A stretch of DNA of 64,000 nucleotides from Chloracidobacterium sp. N (GTDB taxonomy: Bacteria > Acidobacteriota > Blastocatellia > Chloracidobacteriales > Chloracidobacteriaceae). The notes beneath the pieces were generated by a model. That model saw only the letters and a list, made by a program, of their open reading frames with translations, had not been told where the DNA came from and searched no databases. Positions 34,689-42,990 of this stretch are shown here, piece by piece. Position 1 is the stretch's first letter; the number at the start of each line of letters is the position of its first letter. Location: contig NZ_CP072642.1 in NCBI RefSeq assembly GCF_018304765.1, positions 2,261,819-2,325,818 of the forward strand. The letters are read 5' to 3'. The position numbers and the translations under genes are program-made.

Positions 34689-36791
34689 TCAGACTTCTTC
34701 CAGCGCCCGGATACGCCCGGCCGCCTGGGCCTCGGCCACGACTCGCTGCGTCACCTGCGGCGGCGCTTCGTCGTAGTGGGCAAAACGCATCGTGTAGCTG
34801 CCACGCCCGCTCGTCAGCGAGTTGAGCGCCGTGGCGTAGGTCAGCATTTCACCCAGTGGCACGTGGGCTTCGACAATCTGCCGGGTTCCCTTGGCGTTGA
34901 TGCCAAGGATGCGGCCGCGACGGGTGGAGAGATCGCTCATGGCGTCGCCGGCAAACTCGTTGGGCACGCTCACGACCACGTGCATGATCGGTTCAAGCAG
35001 TGCCAGCTTGACCTTTTCCATTGCGGCGCGGAAGGCTTTGCGTCCGGCCAGCTTGAAGGAAAGTTCATCCGAATCCACCGTGTGGTAGGAGCCATCCACC
35101 AGTTCGACCTGGAAATCCACTACGGGATAACCCGCCAGCGCTCCGTGTTCAGCCGCTTCCAGAATTCCCTTTTCGACCGCCGGACGGAACTGCTGCGGAA
35201 TGACGCCGCCGACGATTTTATCCACGAAGCGGAAACCGGCGCCGTGGGGCAGCGCCTCGAAAATGCACTTGCAGTCGCCAAACTGCCCCCGTCCGCCGGT
35301 TTGTTTCTTGTGCCGGGCGTGGACCTCGACCCGCCCCTTGAAGGTTTCCAGATAAGGCACTTTGGGGGCATGGATGACGACTTCCACCCCGTAACGCACC
35401 CTGAGTCGTTCGACCGTGAGTTCGATGTGCTGCTGGTTCGTTCCCGAAAGGATGAATTCCTTGGTCTGGGGGTCACGCGCATAACGCAGCGTGCCGTCCT
35501 GTTCGATGATGCGCAGCATGGCGCCGGAAAGCTTGTCTTCATCAGCGCGCGATTTTGGCTCGATGGCAAAGGAAATCGCCGGCTCCGGCATGGTCACGGG
35601 AGCAAACCGCACCGGGGCCGCCTTGTCGCACAGGGTATCCCCCGTGTGCGTGTCCTTGAGTTTGGTCAGGGCGATGATGTCGCCGGCATGGGCTTCCGTC
35701 AGTTTGTCGAGTTGCCGCCCCTGGAGTGTGTAAAGGGCCGCAACCTTTTCCAGTGCGCCCCGGCTGCCGTTCACCACGAGGGAATCCGGGCGCAGGACGC
35801 CGGAAATGATTTTACAGAGCGAGATTCGGTTGAACTGCTCATCGAGCGTTTTGAAGACATAGCCGGCAAATGGCTCATCGTCCGTCACATGACGCGGCGA
35901 CACAAGGTGGTCATCGAGCGGCGACATCCCCAGCCAGCCGCCGACGTGTGCCGGGTCAGGGGCAATTGACACCAGGGCATCGAGCAGTTGCGGGATGCCG
36001 ATGTTGAGCGTCGCCGAGCCGAGAAAGACCGGCGTCAGGGATTGGGACTGAATGGCGGCCGGCAACCCGGCCAGCACCTGCTCGTCCGTCAGCGTGCCCT
36101 GCTCGAAGAAGGTTTCCAGCAGGCGGTCATCACTTTCGGCCACCCGCTCGATGAGGGCTTCCCGCGCCTTGGCCACGGCGGTCTGCAGGTTGGCTGGCAC
36201 GTCGGTTTCGACAAAGGCCCCGCTGCCGTCCGTCTGGTAGAGAAACGCCCGCTGGCGGACGACATCCACAAGACCGCGAAACTGCTTCTCGATGCCGATG
36301 GGAATCTGGAGCAGCACCGGCCGCAAATCACACTGCTCGGTCAGCGCCTGCAGGCAGGACTCCACATCCGTCTGCTCTTTGTCGAGTTTGTTGATGAAGA
36401 CGAAACAGGGAAGATTGAATTCAGCCGCGTACTGCCGGACGGTTTCCGTTCCGATTTCGACGCCATTGTGCGCGTCGAGGACGATGAGCGCCGTTTCAGC
36501 CGCGCGCAGGGCCAGACGGCTGTCGAGAATGAAGGCCGTTGCCCCCGGAGTGTCGAGAAGATTGAGCTTGTGGTCGCGCCAGACGCCGTGCGCGACACCG
36601 GTCTGCGTCGAAAGCTGGTGGGCAATGGCAATTTCATCAAAGTCTGTCAGGGCCGTTCCGTCTGCGACTTTGCCAAGGCGGGGCGTCGCCCCCATGGCGT
36701 AGAGCATCGCCGCAACAAGTGAAGTCTTGCCGGCGTGACCATGACCAACGAGGGCGACGTTGCGTAGGTGAGGGGTGGCGAAAACTTTCAT
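34689..36791 (-). CDS. EF-G-like translation GTPase with altered G2 and G3 motifs
   Basis: 700-residue protein with EF-G architecture: G domain (1-290), domain II (~300-390) and domains III-V. Walker A is GHGHAGKTSL (EF-G usually AHIDAGKTT). The switch I RGITI stretch is replaced by AHQLSTQTG, and the G3 motif is LLDTPGATAF, so the catalytic His of DTPGH is Ala. NKLD (G4) is kept. EF-G paralogues (EF-G2, FusA-like) are often divergent in these motifs. It is not the gene of the str operon (no rpsL, rpsG or tuf nearby), so it is a paralogue of unknown role. The start follows AAGGAG with a 12-nt gap. Downstream HARHKKQTGGRGQFG is typical of domain IV. Confidence 0.88.
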   Translation of the reverse strand: MKVFATPHLRNVALVGHGHAGKTSLVAAMLYAMGATPRLGKVADGTALTDFDEIAIAHQLSTQTGVAHGVWRDHKLNLLDTPGATAFILDSRLALRAAETALIVLDAHNGVEIGTETVRQYAAEFNLPCFVFINKLDKEQTDVESCLQALTEQCDLRPVLLQIPIGIEKQFRGLVDVVRQRAFLYQTDGSGAFVETDVPANLQTAVAKAREALIERVAESDDRLLETFFEQGTLTDEQVLAGLPAAIQSQSLTPVFLGSATLNIGIPQLLDALVSIAPDPAHVGGWLGMSPLDDHLVSPRHVTDDEPFAGYVFKTLDEQFNRISLCKIISGVLRPDSLVVNGSRGALEKVAALYTLQGRQLDKLTEAHAGDIIALTKLKDTHTGDTLCDKAAPVRFAPVTMPEPAISFAIEPKSRADEDKLSGAMLRIIEQDGTLRYARDPQTKEFILSGTNQQHIELTVERLRVRYGVEVVIHAPKVPYLETFKGRVEVHARHKKQTGGRGQFGDCKCIFEALPHGAGFRFVDKIVGGVIPQQFRPAVEKGILEAAEHGALAGYPVVDFQVELVDGSYHTVDSDELSFKLAGRKAFRAAMEKVKLALLEPIMHVVVSVPNEFAGDAMSDLSTRRGRILGINAKGTRQIVEAHVPLGEMLTYATALNSLTSGRGSYTMRFAHYDEAPPQVTQRVVAEAQAAGRIRALEEV

Positions 36792-37085
36792 GCCGCAAAA
36801 ACTCCTTTCCAGTCTGAGGGTTGTTCGGGGAGTGCGCTCATCGTTGGCGTGGTGGCGCAGCGATGACGCACTGCTGGAATCGAGCGATGACCACGGCATG
36901 CCACCAGGTGAAGACAGGTGGCGGAAAGCGTAGGTATTAAAACTTACTTTGCGGAGGCGCCCGCAGGCAAAACTTTTCAGGCCAACTTTTATCTGCTGCC
37001 CAATTTGACTTAGCATCGCGTGACGCCCCCGGCGAAACGGGCGGCGGTCTCACTTCACGCACCGCGCATCAGGGGGAACATCGGC

Positions 37086-38435
37086 ATGTCAGCAGGTTTC
37101 AGGCCACGTTGGGTTGGCCAGGGCGTCAGTCTCTGGCTTCTGTTGCTTCTCATTCCGCTGGTGCCGGCCCAGCAACGCGCCGTACCGCCCAAGGTGGCCA
37201 GGGCCCTGGCGGAGACGAAAACCATCCTGCGGGATGTGTCGCGGCTGCGGGAGTTGCCCATCAAGCGTCCGGTGCAGTCGGGCTACCGCTCCCGCAAGGA
37301 AGTCGAGCGAGTGGTCATCCAGGACCTCGATGGCTCGCAAACGCCTGAAGAGTTTGCCAACCAGGCCAAAATGCTCGTCGCACTGGGGCTGATTCCCAAA
37401 GACTATGCGCTGCGCGATGAACTAATCCGCGTCCTGACCGAGCAGATTGCCGGATTTTACCGGCCGAAAACGGGCGAGTTTGTGCTGACCGAGAGCATGG
37501 GCGACGACGACCCCGACAGCCAGCGGGTCGCCATTGCCCACGAACTGACGCACGCGCTGCAGGACCAACACTTTGACCTGCGCCAGTTTGAAAAGCCGAC
37601 CCAGGGAAACAGCGACCGTGACCTCGCCATCCAGTCGCTCATCGAAGGGGATGCCACTGTAACCATGATTGCCTACGCCCTGGACGGCCGGATGGACATC
37701 CAGAAACTCCCGGTTTCGATTGGCACCCTGCTGGAAAACTTCGGCGTCACGGATAACGACCCCCGGAAATCCCCGGCCCTGGCGGCAGCGCCCAACGTCA
37801 TCAAGCGGTCCCTGCTGTTTCCGTACGCGGGCGGGGCGGATTTCGTCCAGGCGTTGCTGCGCAAAGGCGGCTGGACGCAGGTTTCGCAGGCGTTTACCGA
37901 TCTGCCGGAAAGTACGGAGCAGGTCCTGCACCCGGAAAAATACTTTGCCCGCGAACGCCCGGTCGCCATTGCCCGGCCCGACCTGGCGGCACGGCTGGGA
38001 CCCGGTTGGCAACGGCTGACCGACGATGTGCAGGGTGAGTTTGGCTACCGGCTGATTCTGGGCGAATTTCTCGATGAAAAGCAGGCCCGCCGGGCCGCCC
38101 AGGGGTGGGGCGGCGACCGCTCAACGCTCTACGAACACCGTCCGACCGGCCAACTCTGCCTCGTACAAGTCACCCGCTGGGACAACCCCGCCAGCAGCCA
38201 GGCCTTTTTTGAAGCGTACGTGGCGCGGACGGCCCGCCGTTTTCCCGAACGGCGCTTCGACCACGCACCGGCCGAACGCCCGCCATCAGAAGTGGTGACG
38301 GGCGAGGGTGTCCACATTGAGCGGCGGGGCGTGGATGTCTTTATCCTGGAAGGCCTGCCGCCGACGGCCGACCTTCCGGCCGTGCTCAAACATCTGGCCG
38401 GCACGTTGCCGGGTGCTCCCGGCAAGCCGCTGTGA
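37086..38435 (+). CDS. Secreted metalloprotease with HELTH motif
   Basis: 449 residues. The N-terminal hydrophobic segment (VSLWLLLLLIPLVPAQQ, residues ~14-30) is a signal peptide. The gluzincin-type zinc motif is H152-E-L-T-H156 in VAIAHELTHALQDQHFD, with the further ligand Glu likely in IQSLIEGDATVTMI about 35 residues later. The middle and C-terminal parts have no family I recognise. It is a member of the uncharacterised group of acidobacterial and deltaproteobacterial 'DUF' zinc proteases of this length. Probably periplasmic or secreted. Start chosen at ATG 37086, where the signal peptide begins. The 294-nt spacer to the divergent EF-G-like gene holds no gene. Confidence 0.8.
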   Translation: MSAGFRPRWVGQGVSLWLLLLLIPLVPAQQRAVPPKVARALAETKTILRDVSRLRELPIKRPVQSGYRSRKEVERVVIQDLDGSQTPEEFANQAKMLVALGLIPKDYALRDELIRVLTEQIAGFYRPKTGEFVLTESMGDDDPDSQRVAIAHELTHALQDQHFDLRQFEKPTQGNSDRDLAIQSLIEGDATVTMIAYALDGRMDIQKLPVSIGTLLENFGVTDNDPRKSPALAAAPNVIKRSLLFPYAGGADFVQALLRKGGWTQVSQAFTDLPESTEQVLHPEKYFARERPVAIARPDLAARLGPGWQRLTDDVQGEFGYRLILGEFLDEKQARRAAQGWGGDRSTLYEHRPTGQLCLVQVTRWDNPASSQAFFEAYVARTARRFPERRFDHAPAERPPSEVVTGEGVHIERRGVDVFILEGLPPTADLPAVLKHLAGTLPGAPGKPL

Positions 38436-38641
38436 GTTCAGGCCGGGGCATCGGTTTTTTTGAGCTGACCGGGACAATGTGTTACTTTTCCAGCGTTTAG
38501 CCGGGCTGTCGGCGGGCCGTTCGGGCGTTGGCAACCGGGACGGCCGCCAACGCACACCACCAGTTCAGTCACACGGCCAGGGTTGACGCCCCGTGTGGCA
38601 TCGCGCACGAAGACCGTTCTGCCAGCGCAGGAGAGAGCCGC

Positions 38642-40729
38642 ATGAACGAGCCATCGCCTGTCGAGTCGTTGTCCGAACCGCCGGACGCCACGACGGCGCA
38701 GGTTGTCGTGCGTCGTTCGGATGACAGCGTCACCGGCTTTGACGCGCGGCGCATTGTGGAGTCGCTGCGCCGCGAGACCGGACTCCGCCCCGAACTGGCC
38801 CAGCGTATTGCCCAGGACATCGAAGCCATCATCCAGCAATCGGCGCTCCGCCGGGTGACTTCCTCGCTGCTCCGCACGCTCGTGGATGCCAAGCTCATCG
38901 AATATGGTCTCGATGCCGAATACCGCGCCTATTCCCGCCTGGGGCTGCCGCTGTCCGACATTGACCGCCTCATCAAACAGGCTGGCCCGGCGGCGTCCCT
39001 GCTGCCACTCACCCCGGAAGGCACGGGACTTGAAATTGCCGCCGCCATCAAACGCGAATACGCCCTGCTCGCCGTCTTTTCGGCACCCATTGCCGAGGCG
39101 CACCTGGTGGGGGACATCTTCATTCAGGACTTGGGGGCGATTGACCGTCCGTATGCCATCATGCAGTCGCCGGATGTCGTCAAGCGCCACGGCTTTGCCC
39201 TGCCCAACCGCTTTGCGGCTTCCCGTCCGGCCCGGCATCCCGAAGTGCTGGTGGCGCACCTGGTAAAGTCGGCGGCGGCGCTTCAGGGCTATGTCAATGG
39301 CGCGGTCGAATGGGATGCCGTCAACTTCAGTCTGGCGCCTTACCTCGAAGACCTTGGCGAGCGTGAACTGCTCCAGGTGGCGGAAGCCCTGATGTTCGAG
39401 CTGTCGGCCCCGGCCGTTGGGCGGGGCGGCATCACCCCGACGTGCGTCATCCACCTTGACTGGTGCGCGCCGGCCTATCTGGCCCGGCGGCCGGCGATTG
39501 GTCCGGGCGGCAACCTGACCGGAAAAACCTATCAGGACTACACCCCAACGGCGCGGCGCTTTCTCCGGGCGCTCTTTGCGGCCTACCGGGACGGCGATGG
39601 GCAGAAGCTTCCCCTTTCCGGGCTGCGTCTGGTTCAGCACGTCACCCCGGAAGACGATGACGCGGACTGGCAGGCCATAGTGACGGAAGCCTGCCGGGCC
39701 GCGCTCGAACGGGGCAACGTCTGGTTTGTCTTCGACCACACCCCGGAGCAGGCCTTTCTGCATCGGTTCGGACTGCCGTACGAAACGGTTTTTGCCGATA
39801 CCACGACGGATGAATGGTGCACGGCCGCTTTTCAGGCTGTGGCCATCAACCTGCCCCGTGCCGCCTACCGTGCCTGCCCCGGCAAAACCGTCGAGATATT
39901 TGAGGAACTGACGCGGCTGATGGACATTGCCGCGCAGGCCCATCTGGAAAAGCGGGTGTTTCTGGAAAAACTTCTGGCCCGGGGCGAGGATGGACCGCTG
40001 GCCCTGCTGACGGCGCGCCGGGGCGGGCGTCCGTTTCTGCGATTGCACCGCACGACACACCGCCTCTGCCCGGTCGGGCTGGACGATCTGGCGCAGGCCG
40101 TCACCGGCTACCGGCTGCATGAGTCTTCCGTCGCGCGCGACTTCGGCGCCCAAGTCATCGCCCACCTGACGGCCGAGGCGATTCGCCTCACCTCCCGGCA
40201 CAAGACCCACTTCACGCTGGCCGAATCCCACACGGAAGGCATGACGGAACGCTTTGCCCACACGGACGCGCGGTTTTTTCCCAAAACGATTGCCGAGGGC
40301 TATTCGCCGGCGGATTTGGACAACGAGGGGAACTACGTCAACGGCGCGAAGCTGTCACCGTCCGTCGCTCTTCCGCCCCGCCAGCGCGCCCAGTGGGAGG
40401 GGCAGATTCAGCGCGGCAGCCTGCTCAACGCCACCACGGATGTCTGGCTCGGCGATGAACTGCCAACGCCGGAGCAGCTTGCCCAACTCGTGGCCGACCT
40501 GCGTACGGACGGGCTGGCGACAGGGCTGATGGTGTCACCCGAATTCACCCTGTGCCGGAGTTGCGGTCATGTCGCCGTTGGAAGCCATGGGAACTGTCCG
40601 TCGTGCGGCTCAAACCACGTGGAGACGCTGGCCAAGTCCACCAACCGCTACAGTCGTGTTTCGGGCTGGTCGCCCGCCGCGCAAGCCGAACGACGGCAGC
40701 GCGCGCGGCTCACACCTGCCGACCTGTGA
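38642..40729 (+). CDS. nrdD: Anaerobic (class III) ribonucleoside-triphosphate reductase
   Basis: 695-residue glycyl-radical RNR. An ATP-cone domain is at residues ~22-105 (VVVRRSDDSVTGFDARRIVE). The long barrel follows, with FSLAPYLEDLGERELLQV and RGGITPTCVIHLDW. The C-terminal zinc site has four Cys in TLCRSCGHVAVGSHGNCPSC. The glycyl-radical loop is RYSRVSGWSP, where canonical enzymes have RVxGY; the Gly is kept and Tyr is Trp. No nrdG activase, needed to make the radical, is in the window. Likely role: dNTP synthesis when oxygen is low. Start chosen at ATG 38642 behind GGAGAG. Identification rests on overall pattern and the zinc/glycyl region. Confidence 0.75.
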   Translation: MNEPSPVESLSEPPDATTAQVVVRRSDDSVTGFDARRIVESLRRETGLRPELAQRIAQDIEAIIQQSALRRVTSSLLRTLVDAKLIEYGLDAEYRAYSRLGLPLSDIDRLIKQAGPAASLLPLTPEGTGLEIAAAIKREYALLAVFSAPIAEAHLVGDIFIQDLGAIDRPYAIMQSPDVVKRHGFALPNRFAASRPARHPEVLVAHLVKSAAALQGYVNGAVEWDAVNFSLAPYLEDLGERELLQVAEALMFELSAPAVGRGGITPTCVIHLDWCAPAYLARRPAIGPGGNLTGKTYQDYTPTARRFLRALFAAYRDGDGQKLPLSGLRLVQHVTPEDDDADWQAIVTEACRAALERGNVWFVFDHTPEQAFLHRFGLPYETVFADTTTDEWCTAAFQAVAINLPRAAYRACPGKTVEIFEELTRLMDIAAQAHLEKRVFLEKLLARGEDGPLALLTARRGGRPFLRLHRTTHRLCPVGLDDLAQAVTGYRLHESSVARDFGAQVIAHLTAEAIRLTSRHKTHFTLAESHTEGMTERFAHTDARFFPKTIAEGYSPADLDNEGNYVNGAKLSPSVALPPRQRAQWEGQIQRGSLLNATTDVWLGDELPTPEQLAQLVADLRTDGLATGLMVSPEFTLCRSCGHVAVGSHGNCPSCGSNHVETLAKSTNRYSRVSGWSPAAQAERRQRARLTPADL

Positions 40730-40797
40730 GCCGTTCGCCGCAGTCCGGCTGAGCCATCCAGTATGGACGGCACGGTGTGGATGGCGGCCGTCTCCAG

Positions 40798-41565
40798 TTA
40801 TTCATCCCCACCCTCGGCCACGGGAAAGGTGCTGACCAGATCGAGCAGGTCGGGACTCGACCGCGGCTCGCTTTCCCGAATCCAGGCGGCCAGTTGCAGA
40901 CGCTGCTCACGATTGAGCTGATTGACAAGTCGCACAAGTTCCGCGCGTTGCTGCTTCAGGCGGGCATCGAGCAGGGCGTTTATCCGGGCTTCCAGCTCGG
41001 CGTCGCGCGCCTGTGGCTGGGTCGCCAAGGCTTCTGCCACCAGGCGGGTCACGGCCTGTTGAAACGCGGGGTCATCTGCGGCCGGTGAAGTTCCTGTCTG
41101 GCGTGGCAGGCTGTCGGGCACGGTTGGCGCGGGGGCTGAAGGACGTGGGGCTTGGGCAAGTTCAGCGCCGTTCAGCCAGCCGGTGGACAGCGATACCCCC
41201 TGGGGGCCAACGGTCAGCCGCAGGTTGGCCAGTGACAGTACGAGAACGATGGCTGCCGCCCCGGTAGCCAGTCTGCCCCACATCGGGAGCAGGGCGAAAA
41301 ACTCCCGCCACGCCTGCCACACCGTCGGACGGATGACGAGCTGTAACCGGGGCGCTACGGCATCCATTTCCCAGCTCTGGAGCGCCGTGCGTACGGTCTG
41401 CAAACCTTCGAGTTCAGCCCGGCAGACAGGACAGGTCTGCAAGTGACGCTCGAAGCTGGCTATTTCGGCGGGCGTGGCCTCGCCGTAGAGATACGCCACC
41501 AGGTCCGAACTGCGGTCACAGGCCATTGCGGATTTGTCCGTCGCGGGTTTGCGTGGTGTGGTCAT
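40798..41565 (-). CDS. Anti-sigma factor with zinc-binding ZAS domain
   Basis: 255 residues. The N-terminal ZAS motif is H41-X3-C45-X2-C48 in ERHLQTCPVCRAE, with an upstream C16 as the possible fourth ligand. A transmembrane segment (RLATGAAAIVLVLSLANL, ~97-114) places the remaining ~140 residues in the periplasm. That region has a Pro-rich part (QAPRPSAPAPTVP) and a long charged coiled coil (RDAELEARINALLDARLKQQ). It should hold the ECF sigma factor encoded just upstream at the membrane and release it on an envelope signal. The gap to the sigma gene is 7 nt, so they form one operon. Confidence 0.85.
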   Translation of the reverse strand: MTTPRKPATDKSAMACDRSSDLVAYLYGEATPAEIASFERHLQTCPVCRAELEGLQTVRTALQSWEMDAVAPRLQLVIRPTVWQAWREFFALLPMWGRLATGAAAIVLVLSLANLRLTVGPQGVSLSTGWLNGAELAQAPRPSAPAPTVPDSLPRQTGTSPAADDPAFQQAVTRLVAEALATQPQARDAELEARINALLDARLKQQRAELVRLVNQLNREQRLQLAAWIRESEPRSSPDLLDLVSTFPVAEGGDE

Positions 41566-41572
41566 GACAGTG

Positions 41573-42148
41573 CTACTCCTTGCCGGGGGAGAACCCCAAT
41601 CCTTCCAGTCGCCGGCGCAGCAGGGTCAGCCCCGTGTAAAGCCGGGTCTTGACGGTGCTGACCGGAATGCCGAGCACCTCGGCGATTTCGTGAAACTTCA
41701 GCCCTTCATATTCCTTCATCACGATGACCTGCCGCATCTCGGCTGGCAAAGCCGCCAGGGCACGGCGGACGAGTTGCGCCCGTTCATCCCGCAGCAGCCG
41801 CTCGTCGAGGGCATTGTCCGTATCCGGCGGATCAAACCCACGGGTTTCAGCCTGCTCCTCCAGCGACAGGCTTTCTGCCGGCTGGCGGCGCTGGCGCGAA
41901 TGCCACGCATTGAGCGCAATCCGGTAGAGCCAGGACGAAAACTTCGCCTCTCCGCGAAAGGATTTGAGATGGCGGAAGGCCGCGAGAAAGGTCTCCTGAC
42001 AGACATCGCGGGCGTCTTCGTCCGAACCGCTCAGGCGGTAGGCCAGGCTGAAAATCGGGCGTTCCCAGCGCCGTACCAGCACTTCAAAGGCATGATGTTC
42101 ACCTTCCAGCGTACGCTCGACCAGTTCCAGGTCCGACGCTTCCACCAT
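41573..42148 (-). CDS. ECF RNA polymerase sigma factor
   Basis: 191-residue sigma-70 family factor with region 2 ([20 protein letters not shown] and [19 protein letters not shown], residues ~21-60) and region 4 ([20 protein letters not shown] and [20 protein letters not shown]). It has no region 1.1 or 3, as ECF factors do. It should direct transcription of a stress or envelope regulon when the anti-sigma factor releases it. I chose ATG 42148, which follows GGGAGA; in-frame starts at 42187 and 42238 are less supported. The operon is divergent from the small basic peptide gene. Confidence 0.92.
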   Translation of the reverse strand: MVEASDLELVERTLEGEHHAFEVLVRRWERPIFSLAYRLSGSDEDARDVCQETFLAAFRHLKSFRGEAKFSSWLYRIALNAWHSRQRRQPAESLSLEEQAETRGFDPPDTDNALDERLLRDERAQLVRRALAALPAEMRQVIVMKEYEGLKFHEIAEVLGIPVSTVKTRLYTGLTLLRRRLEGLGFSPGKE

Positions 42149-42463
42149 AGAGCCGTGTTCTCCCTGCCGGCCACGCTGGTTGGTCATCTCTTGCGCGCCA
42201 TTCGCCGGCGCACGACATAAGACGCCACCGAGGGTCACAAAGTCGGATTTTCAAGGCTGGATGTTCAAGGGCTGGCTTCCCTGCCGGGCGCGCGTCACGG
42301 CCGGGCTGCCCTGGACAGTGTGGCATTTTGGCCGCCATGGCTGCCACACGTCCGGCCAATTTGCCCCACAGCCCGGACAAACCAGCTCCGCAACCATCCG
42401 TAGCGGACAGACAAAGTATTGTTTCTGAATAACTTGGTCAGACAAACCGCCCCTTTCCCGGTA

Positions 42464-42507
42464 TGGCACGCAAGTTGTTCCGGGAACAGTGTGGACAGCC
42501 GCCCGAC
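42464..42507 (+). promoter_or_regulatory. Candidate promoter elements of the basic peptide gene (tentative)
   Basis: Two overlapping candidates lie 50-95 nt upstream of ATG 42559. First, TGGCAC (42464-42469), 5 nt, TTGT (42475-42478) fits the sigma-54 pattern TGGCAC-N5-TTGC with one change. Second, GGAAC (42483-42487) followed 16 nt later by CGAC (42504-42507) fits an ECF-like -35/-10 pattern. GTTCCGGGAAC (42477-42487) is a perfect palindrome. Both are pattern matches only, and at most one can be right. Confidence 0.3.
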
Positions 42508-42558
42508 GGGGCGGCATCCACAGTCAAACGCCATTTCACAGGAAGGAAGCGCAACACG

Positions 42559-42762
42559 ATGAAGAAAGCAGCTCTTGCACTGTTCGTTGCCCTCGTCATG
42601 GGGGTCACGACCTTCGGCGTCATCGAGACGGCCTATGCCCAGGAACAGCCGACGGCCGGCAGCGGCTCCGGCACCACGAAGACGATGAAGAAGAAACGCC
42701 GCCGCCGCCGCAAAAAGAGAGCCGAAACGCCCAGTGGCTTTGTGATGGCCAACCAGTTCTAA
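42559..42762 (+). CDS. Small secreted Arg/Lys-rich peptide
   Basis: A 67-residue protein with signal peptide MKKAALALFVALVMGVTTFG...AYA, cleaved near residue 28-29. The mature part of ~39 residues is EQPTAGSGSGTTKTMKKKRR followed by RRRRKKRAETPSGFVMANQF, with an unbroken run of 11 Lys/Arg residues in the middle. The GGAAGGAAG ribosome-binding site and a strong terminator (42807-42843) mark a free-standing gene. The function is unknown; the cation run could bind nucleic acid, lipopolysaccharide, the anionic cell wall or another membrane surface. It is divergent from the ECF sigma/anti-sigma operon. Confidence 0.8.
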   Translation: MKKAALALFVALVMGVTTFGVIETAYAQEQPTAGSGSGTTKTMKKKRRRRRKKRAETPSGFVMANQF

Positions 42763-42806
42763 ACGCATCCGTCCGCAGGTACTGCGGAGGGTTTGCATCT
42801 CAACTT

Positions 42807-42843
42807 CGGGTATGGGAAGGGTGCTTCCCATACCCGTTTTTTT
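42807..42843 (+). terminator. Rho-independent terminator of the basic peptide gene
   Basis: A perfect 13-bp stem (42807-42819 and 42824-42836, CGGGTATGGGAAG and complement) with a GGTG loop, followed by seven T (42837-42843). This is the clearest intrinsic terminator in the window and it ends the 67-residue peptide gene. Confidence 0.92.
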
Positions 42844-42990
42844 GCGTCATGGCTGCTGTTTCCGGGCATTGCCGTCCGGGGCAGGGGTCCGTGCCGGCCG
42901 AGGCAGGGCTTGTTTCTGAGGTCCCGCCAAGTAGTATAGAAGCTCACCACAACCCAGGCATTCCCACACCCCAAGGAGTTCCTTTCCGGC

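Noticed and set aside
34632-35969. A 445-codon plus-strand frame over the EF-G-like gene
   Set aside because: Mirror of the minus-strand EF-G domains IV-V, no independent motif.
38438-40261. A 607-codon antisense frame over nrdD
   Set aside because: The plus-strand frame carries ATP-cone and zinc motifs and a good RBS; the antisense frame has none.
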